DNA of 64,000 nucleotides from Epiperipatus broadwayi (lineage: Eukaryota > Onychophora > Udeonychophora > Euonychophora > Peripatidae), in contig JAQFVV010000152.1 of the NCBI GenBank assembly GCA_028023455.1, positions 804,001 through 868,000 on the forward strand, in the 5' to 3' direction. Below are positions 49,006 through 60,095 of the stretch, in pieces. Numbering within the stretch: position 1 is the stretch's first letter; every line of letters starts with the position of its first letter. The notes below the pieces were generated by a model. That model did no database searches. It had not been told where the DNA came from and saw nothing but the letters and a program-made list of their open reading frames with translations. The translations under genes were made by a program, and so were the position numbers.

Positions 49006-50254
49006 ATTGTATGTTAATTATATTATAACTTCAAGTTATCAACTTTATATGGGCAAAAATATGCATTTCATTACTATATTCTTTTGGTGATTAGATGATT
49101 GTGATAAGGCTTATAAAGTTATTAAGTTACATTGTTCTAATTTAGAAAAATACCCATGATATATCCATGACTTTTTCCCCATGTAAACATATTTTTGGCT
49201 GCTCTTATTATTTTCATTAGGAGAAAGATTCATATAGAACTTGACCAATCCTTGCTGAGTTTGGTTTCAAGGCTTTTAATGGAGGCTAAATAATAATGTT
49301 AATCACTCACTCTACTAACCATCATTTTAAAATAAGACAATGTGTTGAAAATGTAGTGGTAAGAAATAATTATACGACTCACTCAGTTCAGTCACATTAA
49401 TAATTCATTAAGGATGCTTGGTTAATTTTTCTAACAAATAATGTAGTTTAGCTTTTAAATAATCTATGCACAAAAATTTTCTACATTTTTCTTATAATAA
49501 CACGTTTATAGTAATTCTTTTTAAATTTTAAAGATAATGACTCATTTATAGCTTGTTTTTTAATTTTTTCAATAAAATAAAAATTGCAAAAATAATTCTA
49601 ATTAGAATTCTAAATAAAGTTTTCTAATTAAATTTTAAAAATAGAGTACATTTTTAGATAATTTTCAGCTATCTGCCAGACAGATAATATATCAACTCAA
49701 AACTGACATTAAACACTAAAATCATGCTATCTAGTTGTAGCATTTATCTGACTTCCTTTTGAAACAAAAATGCAAATACTTTTAACTTATACTCTTGCTT
49801 TATGTAAAGTACACAGATTAACTTTACATATGTGAAAATTGGAAAGATCAGCAACTTATTTAATATTTTTAGGAAAAAAACAAGGCTCTCCTGTAAAGAG
49901 TTGTAGATAATAACAAAATATTTTATAATAGAATCTTGTTTAAAAATGGGTCGTATAAATTCTATTATTAGATGGCACGATGTCAGTTTGTGCTGCCAGA
50001 TTTTATACTTTGTCTGATTGTATCACATCTGCTGAAATTTATCTGAAAATATACAAGGAATCTCATTAAATTTATTAATATTTACATTTTCAAAAGCCAC
50101 TGAAATATAATTTTTTTTATAATATATATTTAAAGTAGATATCTAGAAGTTTAAAAATTCTAAAAACAAAAACAATATAACAAACAGAATGATCTTCGTG
50201 TGTATACATTTGAATATAAATGCCTCTCTAGCTATAATATTGATTTTGTAATAC

Positions 50255-50490
50255 ATTAAAGACCAGCCTTTTCAAGCTATTGTGCATGCGCTTTTTACTT
50301 TTTTACAAGTGTTATTAATAAATGAATACTTTCATTCCCAACACAAGATATAGTATTTATGAAAGAATAAAATGAATCCATTTATTCTTTCCAACCCAAA
50401 TGCTTATATATGGGCAAATATTAAGTACTGGAAATGAAAGCGTGAGGATAGACCACTCACTTTAAATTACTGTTTACGATGTCTGAATAT
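50255..50490 (+). repeat. Repeat family C, single diverged copy
   Basis: It matches the left arm of the 25585-26209 palindrome in the same orientation: AAAGACCAGCCTTTTCAAGC, a central CACAAGATATAGTATTTATG block, an AATACTTTCA block and an AAAGCGTGAGGATAGA block. It shows that the palindrome arm is a mobile or dispersed repeat. Confidence 0.7.
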
Positions 50491-50659
50491 TGATTTTATG
50501 TTCTTATCAATAGAAATTTTATAATTATATTATTAAATTTTCTAATATATACCACATTAATATTATTGCATCTATAATCATTGTTTACATTAATTTTATT
50601 ACTATTTTACATTTATTTATATTATAATGAAAAGTAGTAAATGGCTTGGTAGCCCATTG

Positions 50660-51190
50660 TTAAATTATAATTAAAACAGGCAAAACTCACTATACATATT
50701 GCCACACACAGCAAGCTAGAATAATCAATGGATGCCAGAAGGCTTGTGCATAAAATTCCCATCTAGTGTCTACTCATCCAATATCCCCAGACAAGTTTCT
50801 GGCTTGTGACCTTCATCAGTGAGGAGCCTTGGATCTAAGAGCACTGCACCTAGATCTTAGGATCTAATGCAACCCTCCAGCAGCCACCATTTACCTCCAC
50901 TTAACTACAAAACTATGAGTCTTAAACTGAAAATACCTTAATGTTTTCAATCCAAGCCCATTAGCTTATATAGTCATATGGGTATGATGAAGGCCACAAG
51001 CCAGAAACTAGTCTGGGAATATTGGGTGAATAGGCACTAGATGGGGATTTTATGCACAAGCCTTCTGGAATCCATTGATTACTCTAGTTTGCTGTGTGTA
51101 GCAATATGTATAGTGAGTTTTGCCTGTTTTAACAACAGTTATACACAAGCATAAGAAGTGGTGATCATGTGATGTTTAAATTATAATTAA
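50660..51190. mobile_element. Family A foldback element A5 with 15-bp target-site duplication
   Basis: TTAAATTATAATTAA occurs perfectly at 50660-50674 and 51176-51190. The 501-bp element begins AACAGGCAAAACTC and ends GATCATGTGATGT. Its arms (about 50675-50825 and 50985-51140) are inverted copies, separated by about 160 bp of further family A sequence. The right end extends about 45 bp past the mirrored start. The left arm has an intact hammerhead on the - strand. In the right arm the 5' half of the core is lost (UAUGAUGA without stem I). Confidence 0.9.
50784..50825 (-). ncRNA. Type I hammerhead motif, family A second subtype (core intact)
   Basis: UCCUCA, CUGAUGA, A-GGU-CACAA-GCC-A, GAA, AC-UU-GU, C, UGGGGA. 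Stem I is six pairs with one G-U. Stem II is GGU/GCC with one G-U. Stem III is two pairs. The cleavage triplet is GUC, cut between 50790 and 50789. Stems differ from the 46192 array while still pairing, which is covariation supporting a real RNA structure. Confidence 0.78.
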
Positions 51191-53338
51191 TGGAAAGTGA
51201 CCAAAAACATTGTTGTATGTTGATTCAATAATTACATTTAACAGAAAATCAATAAAATATACACTGAATAAACCAAATTATATTAACTGAATGCATCCTC
51301 AGTTACAAACTAGACCATCAAGCTATATATAATGATTTTTGTCATTGGTATGCTAATTTCATATATTGAAACTGCATAAGATATTGGATGTCATATAGAG
51401 AAGATTTATATAGAGGTTCATACTTAAATACCAGATTATAAAGCAAGTTACTTTTATATAATATTGATAATGATCCATTTTAATGTGATCTCTTTTATAT
51501 ATTCATGTATTCTATGGTATAAGTCTTGTTGATATCATACAAAGCAATTTATGTTTTGGAGATTAATTTGCTCTGAGTAAATATCTCAAATTGTATCTGT
51601 ATAATAATAATTATCCAACAAATTCAAAAAAAATATCAACAAAATATAAAGTAACATAAAAACTAGTTCATAGGACATATGACGAATTACTCATTGGAGT
51701 GCTATTTTAAGGTTCAGAAGCCCCCAAGAAATGAACTCAGACCCTCTTAGAATTAACTGATTAACATTCTGGATTATTAACACAGCAAAAAAAAAAATTA
51801 GACATTCATCTAAATCATTAAATCATACTCTGTGTGTTTTAATGCTAAGGTCCTTCAATTAATTCCAACTCTGGAACTTCTTCTGAATTTCTGAGCAAAC
51901 AGACATAACTTTTATTTATTATAATCATTATGTTATTTATTTAACTTTGCTATATCTTGTAATAATTGTTATGATATCTCATTCTTTTAATAATTAAAGC
52001 CATGATTGTAATCATCCTCACCACCACTTGAATGTATACCTGTAATATTATGTCCAACTTCAAACACAAATTTAAAAGCTAAATAAATTAACTACTGTTA
52101 CAATTATGGAAGTACTAATTTTTAAAATTTGAAATAAAACTTATTTTAAAAAACTTAACCAATTGTGAACTTTAACAATAACTATTGAAGTGTAAAGAAG
52201 TTATAATACCAAACAATTAAGAAAACCTTTTCCTTTCACTAACAAGTAAAACATGTTATATTTAATCTTTATAAAATTAATTTAACATTGAGTAATAGAT
52301 TAATAACTTAAAGAGAAGCAGTTCAGATATTTCACACTCTCACATATTCACAGTCCAAAGTTCATTCAAAATTATCTTTAACCATAACATAGTAAGCAGT
52401 GTAGTAAATAAGTCACTACCATTTTTAAGATTGTTTGTCTATTATCTTGCTTATCTTATTCCATATTATGAATATGAATAATTGAAAGTTATATTTGCTT
52501 AATGGTTGTGATGTGAGTAAAGCAAACTATGTTGGAATAAATGTATTTAAAACAAGATGTTATAAAATTATTGATATTTAATTTAGGAAAGAATACTACA
52601 TAAGATTTATAATTACAAGTAGAGGAATTAATCAACTTTACAGAGATCTAGTAATGCATCACCTTCTAAAAGGAATAGAGAAATGACATATTTTACTACA
52701 TACAATCATCTCTAAATACAGTTCTTTATCAACAGATTAGTGAAATCTCCACAATGTATTTAACTCAATTTTCATATTTAAGTGGGCTGAAATAATTATT
52801 TATGAAGCATCTATATAAATACGTAATTGTTCATGTATTTCTACTTTTTAATAAAATCAATACAATTAGAACGAATGTCCCATCCTAAACTATACTGAGA
52901 CAAAATAATTAATATACAGTATATGTATTTAGATTTTAATAAGACAAGTTTAGAGTAAATATTTTCATATTTTAAACAATAGAATTGCCAGCAGGCAATA
53001 AGAAATGTCTATGCATAGACTCATAAAATATACTTTTGTTTACAAACGTTTTAAAAAATAATTTAAATTGGAAAATTCTTTTTTTAAAATAAAGAGCATT
53101 TTTTTAAAAAAAATCTTATAGTATGTATTTATGGCTTATTATTTCTATAGAAATTTTAAAACCTTTATGCACCGGCCGATGCTATGAAACTTAAAAAAAA
53201 AATACTACTACTTTTATAATATTTAAAATTGTGTCTTTACATATTTTAGTGGGTTGTGCATTTTTCACTCTTTTACTCATATTACAAATAAACTCATTGG
53301 AGTATCAATGATTCACAAAATTTAATTTTCTGTAATAA

Positions 53339-53360
53339 AAACAACAACAACAACAACAAA
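53339..53360 (+). repeat. Short (AAC)n microsatellite
   Basis: A run of ACAACA units of about 22 bp. Confidence 0.85.
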
Positions 53361-53657
53361 AATGTATTTTCCCTTGCTTTTCATAATAAAGATTATAACA
53401 TTCTGTTAAAATATTAAAGATAATGAAAGATTGTTTTGCATTAAATATCTTGATAAATAAAAAAATAGCAATATGATATTTATCATACATTAATTACTTT
53501 ATTAAAGACTATTTATAGTTCTTTTTTCTATATTTTATGTGTATAGGGGACCAGATTTGATCCAATCCAACTGCACACTCATTAAATAATTTTAGCAATA
53601 ATACACAAAAAAAGTTTTTAACATAACATGAATTTATTATTCAGTATATAATAGTAG

Positions 53658-54171
53658 TAATTTGTTATTATTTCAACTAGCAACTTGCTGGTTGAATTCG
53701 ATAAATTAATTTAGTCTTACTCCTACACACACAGTTCTTTATAGTGTTGTAACTATAATGCTGCATATTCTTATTACAGGATTTTATTTTACTCTTTTAA
53801 CTCTTCTTTATTAACTTTTCACTAAAATCCTTTCTTCAGCATATAGCACTACACACACGTACTGCTGTTTTGCAACCACCACACTGCTGACAGACACACT
53901 GTACCCTTTACTGTTCTCTCTTTTTTTTTATTTGACCTAATTTGGACAAATAGTCTCATGATTGTCTCCTTACAAATTAATGTATTTGGATTATATTTGC
54001 AAAATATTGTGCTAGTATTTAGGTTATTTTTATATTTGCAAAAATTTAATATTGTGCACGTTATTTTTATTCTAGAGTGAGTGTTTAATGATTTTTATAT
54101 TGACTAATTTCACATGCACACACTTATGCAACTTAATTTTTCTTTTATACAGTTTTTATCAATATACAACA
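53658..54171 (-). mobile_element. Candidate LTR of a copia-like retrotransposon
   Basis: On the - strand the stretch starts TGTTGTATATTG at 54171 and ends AATAATAACA at 53658, giving the TGTT...AACA terminal inversion usual for LTRs. Just outside its 5' end is a purine tract (GTGAAGGGGAGGAAT, 54172-54186), as expected before a 3' LTR. A TATAAAA and an AATAAAG lie inside, fitting promoter and polyadenylation signals. No second LTR was found in the window. Confidence 0.55.
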
Positions 54172-54186
54172 ATTCCTCCCCTTCAC

Positions 54187-55260
54187 TCTAGAAATAAGAT
54201 AATGTTTAATTACCTATGTAATTCTTTAGCCTTGCAGGTTTTCTAAGAACTCTAGTTTTTCTAGAGAAGAATCTTTTTTAAGAGAAAGACTGTTCTCCTT
54301 CCCACTGCGATTCACAATTTATTTCAGCAAGTAAATCCTGTGAATCTTGGCTCAAAGATGTTTTTCTACATCAATTTTGGTATTAGTAGTTGCACGCATT
54401 TTAATATTTTCACAATTTTTAAAAAAAAATCTTCAATAGGAGTTGTAGCTGAACTTGCAATAAACTAGCACTTTTATCCATTATATCTATCAGCTCACAA
54501 AAACAGATTTTTAAGTTCATAATATGCCTTTTTACTTCTCTATCATCTTCTGTTTTAATTATGTATATTTAGACAGTAGCTTGGTTATAATTTCAGGTAT
54601 CTGTTTTTTTCAGTTTGTCATTTATTAAATTTAACATTTTTGGATCTAATCTCTGTGTCTTAGTTTTGTCTGGAATTAACACAAATATGTGTCCTGAAAT
54701 GATGTTTCACTAAAAGTTCTGTGGGAGTTTTTTTATTATTAAACTCAGGGATACGTTCTCATGAAACACATCACATCAGTAAATGTCATCTCTTTCTAGA
54801 TTTTTTATCTTTTGAGATTCATTTGAATAGTCCATCTAATACTTCTAGTAGTTTTTTCTACCCAGATTTATTTAAAACTCAAATTTTTTCACTGCTATCA
54901 AGGATAGTTATCAATTTCTTAATGTATAAATTTTGTTTTTTATATCTTTTTGTTAGTGCCACATACATCTCTCCCTACTTTATTGTTATATTTGAAAATT
55001 CTGAATTGTTCTTCTGTTAAAGGACCATGTCTCATATTCAAATGTAAGATTTGTTAAAACACACTTATAATATAAATATATTACTTGTAATTGATAAATT
55101 TTTAACATTCATTTTTAATCTTTATTTTCTTCTTCAGTATATAGTTTTTTAACACTACTTTCTTGCTGTTGTGTAGTTCCAGAATATTGAAGCATTATTT
55201 TTTAAAAAAAACCAGATCATCTCCAAAATTTAGATGACCTGTCATTTTAATCCATAAACT
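54187..55260 (-). mobile_element. Decayed Ty1/copia-like gag-pre-integrase and integrase remnants
   Basis: Going leftwards on the - strand: near 55245 GHLNFGDDLVFF resembles the WHxRxGHLNxxDL motif of the copia pre-integrase zinc region. Near 54800-54640 blocks reading FMRTYP, FNNKKTPTELL and HIFVLIPDKTKTQRLDPK resemble copia integrase (YLRNR, LNxxTPYELW, AYVHIPxxKRxKLDPK). Near 54285-54232 SRKTRVLRKPARLKNYIGN ends in a stop and resembles the R-rich RRSxRxxKPxxxLxDY linker. The frame is broken many times, and reverse transcriptase/RNase H appears deleted before the purine tract and LTR. Confidence 0.5.
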
Positions 55261-55870
55261 ATTTTTCTTAAAACTGTTGTAAAAAGTTTTAGATATTAGA
55301 TAGCATTCTTATTCGTGTTAATATTCTTAATGATATCAATGTTAATATTTTTATATGGTGTGTAATTTAATTAGTGGTAGTGCATTTTGGTAGGACTCTT
55401 CTGACTATATTCTACAAATCCAAAGATATAATGCTAACACAAACTGGTTAATTTTTTATTATTATTTAGATATTATGTTCTGTGTTAAAATCCCTTTTAA
55501 ATTCAACTTTTGTTTGGTTTGAATACATAATTTAATGTAGATAATTTATAATGATTTTAGTAAAGCTCTTATATACAAATAATAAAAGATGTTCTTCTTA
55601 AACCTTCTAATTCTTTTTTGCAATATATTATTATTACTTGACAGTCTATATTATCATTACTTCAAAATCTATTCCCTATGCATTTATATTCAATGTTTTT
55701 ATAATCTTTTATTTATTTACCAAATTAACAGATTTATCATTTTCATCAATGTTGTCATTGATAAAGGTAATAGATTAGTAAAAAATGTAAGCAAATAAAA
55801 GATTATAAAAGCATTTACAAGATAGAAGTAATAATTAAATTTGTAAAGCACTTATGTAAAGTAATATATA

Positions 55871-56017
55871 TTAAGGCTATAACCTTAAGATCATACACCT
55901 AAAAAATGACAGTAGCGACCTTTACAAATGTTGTCTTTTAAATAAATCTTGTGTTAAGATTTGTAGAGGTCCCTAGTATCGTTTTTCAGGTGCATGGTTT
56001 TAAGGTTATAGCCTTAA
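55871..56017. repeat. Foldback repeat family D, copy 1
   Basis: TTAAGGCTATAACCTTAAG on the left mirrors TTTAAGGTTATAGCCTTAA on the right, with inner paired blocks (CACCTAAAAAATGACAGTAGCGACC against GGTCCCTAGTATCGTTTTTCAGGTG) and a loop of about 25 bp. A half copy lies at 60003-60095. Confidence 0.75.
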
Positions 56018-56059
56018 GATAGAAGTAAGTTTTTTTTGTCATGTGTCATAGCATCAGTT

Positions 56060-56150
56060 GGGAAGCAAACCTGCTAACCTGGGACAACTGCTTGTAAAGC
56101 AACTGTCGCTGACCTCTCGATCACTAATGCTTGACAAGTAAGTTTTTAAC
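56060..56150 (-). repeat. tRNA-like SINE segment, copy 1
   Basis: On the - strand it contains GTGATCGAGAGGTC, GTCCCAGG and GCAGGTTTGCTTCCC, the last close to a B box. The same three blocks occur in order at 58868-58960, so the two are members of one family. Confidence 0.4.
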
Positions 56151-56689
56151 AATCATGAAATTAATAAAAGACTGAAAAATAATAGACTTAATAAAAGACT
56201 TAATTTCTAATATCCTTCCCCTTTTTTTTAAATATTGATTTTATTATTGCATTCTTACAATCATCTTCATCTCTTAGACATTTGGTGTATAATTTTTCAA
56301 AAAAAATATGTATAATTCTTTTTAATAATTCTATAATTTCTTTGAGCTTTTTTCTTCTTTATAAATTTAATTGTGTGTCTCATTTCTTCATTTAAAATAC
56401 TTGGTAGTTCAAAAAATATAATGGTAAAAATTATTCTGTTTTATTTTTCGTTGTTATATTATTTTTTGTAGAATTCTTCTGCACACATTTTGATTTTGGT
56501 CATCTTTTTGCTAATTGGTTCACCTTTTTTTTTATCTCCTGAAATAATTTTTTTCTGATACTAAGCCATTTTATACATTTGAGATTTTTATTAACTTGTA
56601 CAGCTTCCAAAAAAAAAAACAATCCTTAAAAACAATCCTGCCTAATAGGATAGTGGTGGCTATGGTTATTAAAGAACCAAAGACACCAA

Positions 56690-57065
56690 AATGTATGAGT
56701 ACTGAATTGGGTTCAGACCCATATAGCTAATGGGCTTGGATTGAAATCATTAAGGTGTTTTCAGTTTAAGACTCATAATTTTGTAGTAAATGGAGATAAA
56801 AGGTGGATATTGGAGGGTTGCATTAGATCCTAAGATTTAGGCGCAGTGCTTTCAGATCCAAGGCTCCTCACTGATGAAGGTCATAAGCCAAAAACTAGTC
56901 TGGGATATTGGATGAGTAGGCACTAGATGGGTATTTTGTGCACAAGCTTTCTGGCATCCATTGATTACTCTGGCTTGCTGTGTGTGGCAATATATATAGT
57001 AAGTTTTGCCTGTTTTAACAACAGTTATACACAAGCATAAGAGGTGGTGGTCATGTGATGTTTAT
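56690..57065 (+). mobile_element. Family A element A6
   Basis: This runs from a GGGTTCAGACCCATATAGC block through a GATCCTAAGATTTAGG block, a hammerhead-like core (56865-56906) and the arm sequence to GGTCATGTGATGTTTA. It corresponds to the inner part and right arm of A5 in reverse order. A left inverted arm is not present. The hammerhead reads CUGAUGA...AAAAC, so the essential GAA is changed to AAA and it should be inactive. Confidence 0.75.
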
Positions 57066-57935
57066 TGTATAGCTTCCCTATCAATTCACAATACTTTTTT
57101 TAATATATCATTTTACATAATTGAAGATATGCAAACATTTTTAATGGATTATTTAAAAATATTTTCATATCCCTTTTAATACTAGCTATTAGTGTAACAA
57201 TTATTACTAGTTTATCAGTTATCTTAATGATGCTTAAGTCTAAACTAACTTCAAATTATGTTAATGTTTTAAAATAATTTGCAACTTTTAATTTAAATGC
57301 ATAGGAAAAAATATAAACTATTAGTTTCTGTTGCTTTTATTTTGCATTTATATGCGACTTATATCTCTAACTGAGTGTCACTTCCTATGTAAAATCTGTG
57401 TTATCATTGCATTTGTTTTTACTACATGATTCTTATAATAAATGAACGTGATAAATATAAATGGATTTGTCATTTATGGACATCAGTCAGCGTGGTGAAT
57501 TTCCTGGCTTTTCATTTCTGATTTAAGATAAAGAGTCATTATGGTCTTTTTTCTGAGATGGCCAAAATGTGCCATTAACTCAATGGGTTTTTATATATAC
57601 CTCCAAAATCATTTTTATCATATTCAATCAAATTTCATCGAACTTTGTCAGTGTTAATTATGTATATCTTAGGATGGAAAATTAAATTCTATTATCTAGT
57701 TATACATAATATATTTAGTCGTGACAAGGTAAATGAGATTTTGATGGATATTTAGATTAGTTAATAAGGGATTGGTTTGTTGTTGTTTATATTTACAATA
57801 AATAAAAAGAAAATAAAGTAAACAATAAAAAACTAATCGTTGAATATAATATATATCAAGTTTTATTCTAATGTTTATAATAACTGAAAAATATTTAGTT
57901 AACTGAATTAATAATGAACTTTTTGCTTTAATTAG

Positions 57936-58081
57936 AGCTCCAAGTTTTCATCTTCCAGATGATCGCACAGCACCTATTATTATGGTTGGGCCTGGTACTG
58001 GTATTGCTCCTTTTAGAAGTTTCTGGCAACAAAGAGAAATTGAAATAGCAAATTTACCTAAACCAAAAGAGACACATTCTG
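57936..58081 (+). CDS. NOS: Nitric oxide synthase exon g: NADPH-binding domain start with [10 protein letters not shown]
   Basis: The 146-bp exon encodes [17 protein letters not shown] and then [16 protein letters not shown] (57988-58035), the conserved NADPH pyrophosphate loop of NOS and cytochrome P450 reductase-type proteins. It ends [11 protein letters not shown], in the variable loop before the next conserved block (PMVLVFGCRxSxxDxIY). It enters in phase 2 (GG + A) and leaves in phase 1 (TCT G|gtataa). The next exon was not found before 64000. Confidence 0.96.
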
Positions 58082-58867
58082 GTATAATATTTAACATTGT
58101 CTCATTATTAGAAAATAAACGTTTTATTTTTTTTGTTAGTTGTGTATGAAAATATTATGAGTATGTGTGCATATATATATATTAATGTTTAAAAATATTT
58201 TTTTATCACCACTATATAGTTATAGTCCATGAAAAAATTCAATTTGATTTATAGTTTTACGAAAAACCATAATAAATTGAAAAATATATGGATAAAAAAT
58301 TTAAATATAATAGTTTAGAGAAGAATAAAAATTATAAATATGAAACCCTATCATCACATCAATATATATAAATAGAAAGTATTAATCATTTATGAGTAAT
58401 TAACATGAGTATAAGTGATGTGTTTGAATACTCTCTCTCAATACATGTCCATATATATATGCTCGGCCTAAAATATATTTGTTAATTAAACAAAAGCAGA
58501 CAACCTTCAACAGCTAAAGCATTTTGTTAATGCTTGAACATTATTAGTTGTATGATTTATAAAAATTAATTACCAAAAATATGTTTTAATAAGATAAAAT
58601 AAAAAAATTCAAAATTTTACCCATTGAATAGACTTTTTTCTGAGAAAGAACACAAAAAACTATGTAAGAAAATATAAATAATAAGAGTAAAAAATTTCTA
58701 ATAAACTCTTTTATTTACTATAGAAAGTAATTGTTTTTTCAATCACAGTTGGGGATTTTATATTTAATTTCAAGTAAACATATGGTGGAGGGGGGAGAAA
58801 AAAATTAAAAGTCAATCCCTTGTAAAAACGGATATGACTTTATTGATTGGAAGTTCATAAGATGTTT

Positions 58868-58960
58868 AAGCACCAAACCTGCGAACACCAAAATTGTTCC
58901 TGGGACCTCTCGATCTCAATTCGAATGGTCTATCAATTACACCAAACTAAGGAGGACAAT
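58868..58960 (-). repeat. tRNA-like SINE segment, copy 2
   Basis: On the - strand TTAGTTTGGTGTAATTGATAG resembles a tRNA 5' half with an A box. GATCGAGAGGTCCCAGG and GCAGGTTTGGTGC follow, shared with 56060-56150. The B box is poor. A tRNA-derived SINE is likelier than a functional tRNA, because no full cloverleaf can be drawn. Confidence 0.45.
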
Positions 58961-60002
58961 TTCTTGTTATAAAAACACAGGATTGACAATTAATTTTTGC
59001 ACACACCCCATTTTTACTTCAAGTTAAATATAAAAACGCCTATTGTGGTTGAAAAACCAATTACTTTCTGAGTTTTTAGTTGACAGTAAATAAAACCATT
59101 TATTACAAACAAATTTTTATCTATTATTTTTAATTTTTTAACACTCCATATTTTTGATGAATATTTCAAAGTAAAGTAATGTCAATAAAAAATAGAGTCA
59201 TATATCTATCACATGACTCCACTTCTTTTTTATTAAGCTTGCAGGATATAAACAAAGAGCTTTGCTAATTGCTCAACAAGCTTTGAGATAAATGTTAAGC
59301 ATGAGAAAGCATTTAACATATCTCTTCTGAAAACCAACCCCCATCCCCTGCCCATGGCTTTATGCTTATGGCACTCCTTTGATAAGTGCATGTATTAAAT
59401 AAAGTCATTTTCTATGAATGTGATATAGTAAAAATATATTGAAAGCATGCTAGACAGTAATAAAGCTAAATATTATGAAAAAAACTACCTTTTCTGTGAG
59501 TTTTCATTTTAGCAGATATTATGTTGGCTCAGAAAATAAGAAAATTAATAACAAATAAAGATATTTTAAAATAGTTTTGTTTATAAAAGCACTTTAAAAA
59601 AAATAATTTTTTCAATCAAAAGAAAAATATCAAGTTTTACAATCAAAGATTTATTTTTATTTTAGTTGTAATAGATCACTAAAAATACTATTCTGGGTTT
59701 ATATATATATACCACTCTTTCACATGCTTTACTGAAAATTTATTAGATTGGTTTCAATATATTTGAAATGTAATGCTAATGTAATTGAAATTTAACCACT
59801 GATCCCTAGAGTTAAAAAACAAGGATCCTATCTAAAATATTTTAGTGTCATATAGTTTTGTCAGTGATTTATAACAAATGTTGAAAATTTGAACAAATTC
59901 TATTAAATGTAAATATATTAAAACTTGATTTTATTTTACCTCAATAAATCAACCAACCAACATATATTTTAATTTAAATAGAAGTATTTAAGTAATATTC
60001 AT

Positions 60003-60095
60003 TAAGGCTGTAGCCTCAAGCACATGCATATAAAATGTGATAGTAGGGACCTCTACAGGTCTTAAACCACAAGCTTACTCTTTAGAAGAAAAAAG
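60003..60095 (+). repeat. Repeat family D, half copy
   Basis: TTAAGGCTGTAGCCTCAAGCAC and TGATAGTAGGGACCTCTAC correspond to one arm of the 55871-56017 foldback. The other arm is missing. Confidence 0.65.

Larger units (their letters stand above)
41282..57935 (+). other. NOS intron 6 (16.7 kb)
   Basis: From gtatac to tttaattag, phase 2. Supported inserts are listed separately. 41282-42450, 43436-44170, 49010-50250, 51191-53650 and 57066-57935 contain only AT-rich sequence and short homopolymers as far as I can see. Confidence 0.85.

Noticed and set aside
54721-55020. 99-codon + strand frame, Phe/Leu/Ser-rich
   Set aside because: It is the antisense of the copia-like remnant on the - strand.
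56852-57034. 60-codon - strand frame
   Set aside because: It is the antisense of family A element A6. Similar frames recur in other copies as a by-product of the repeat.
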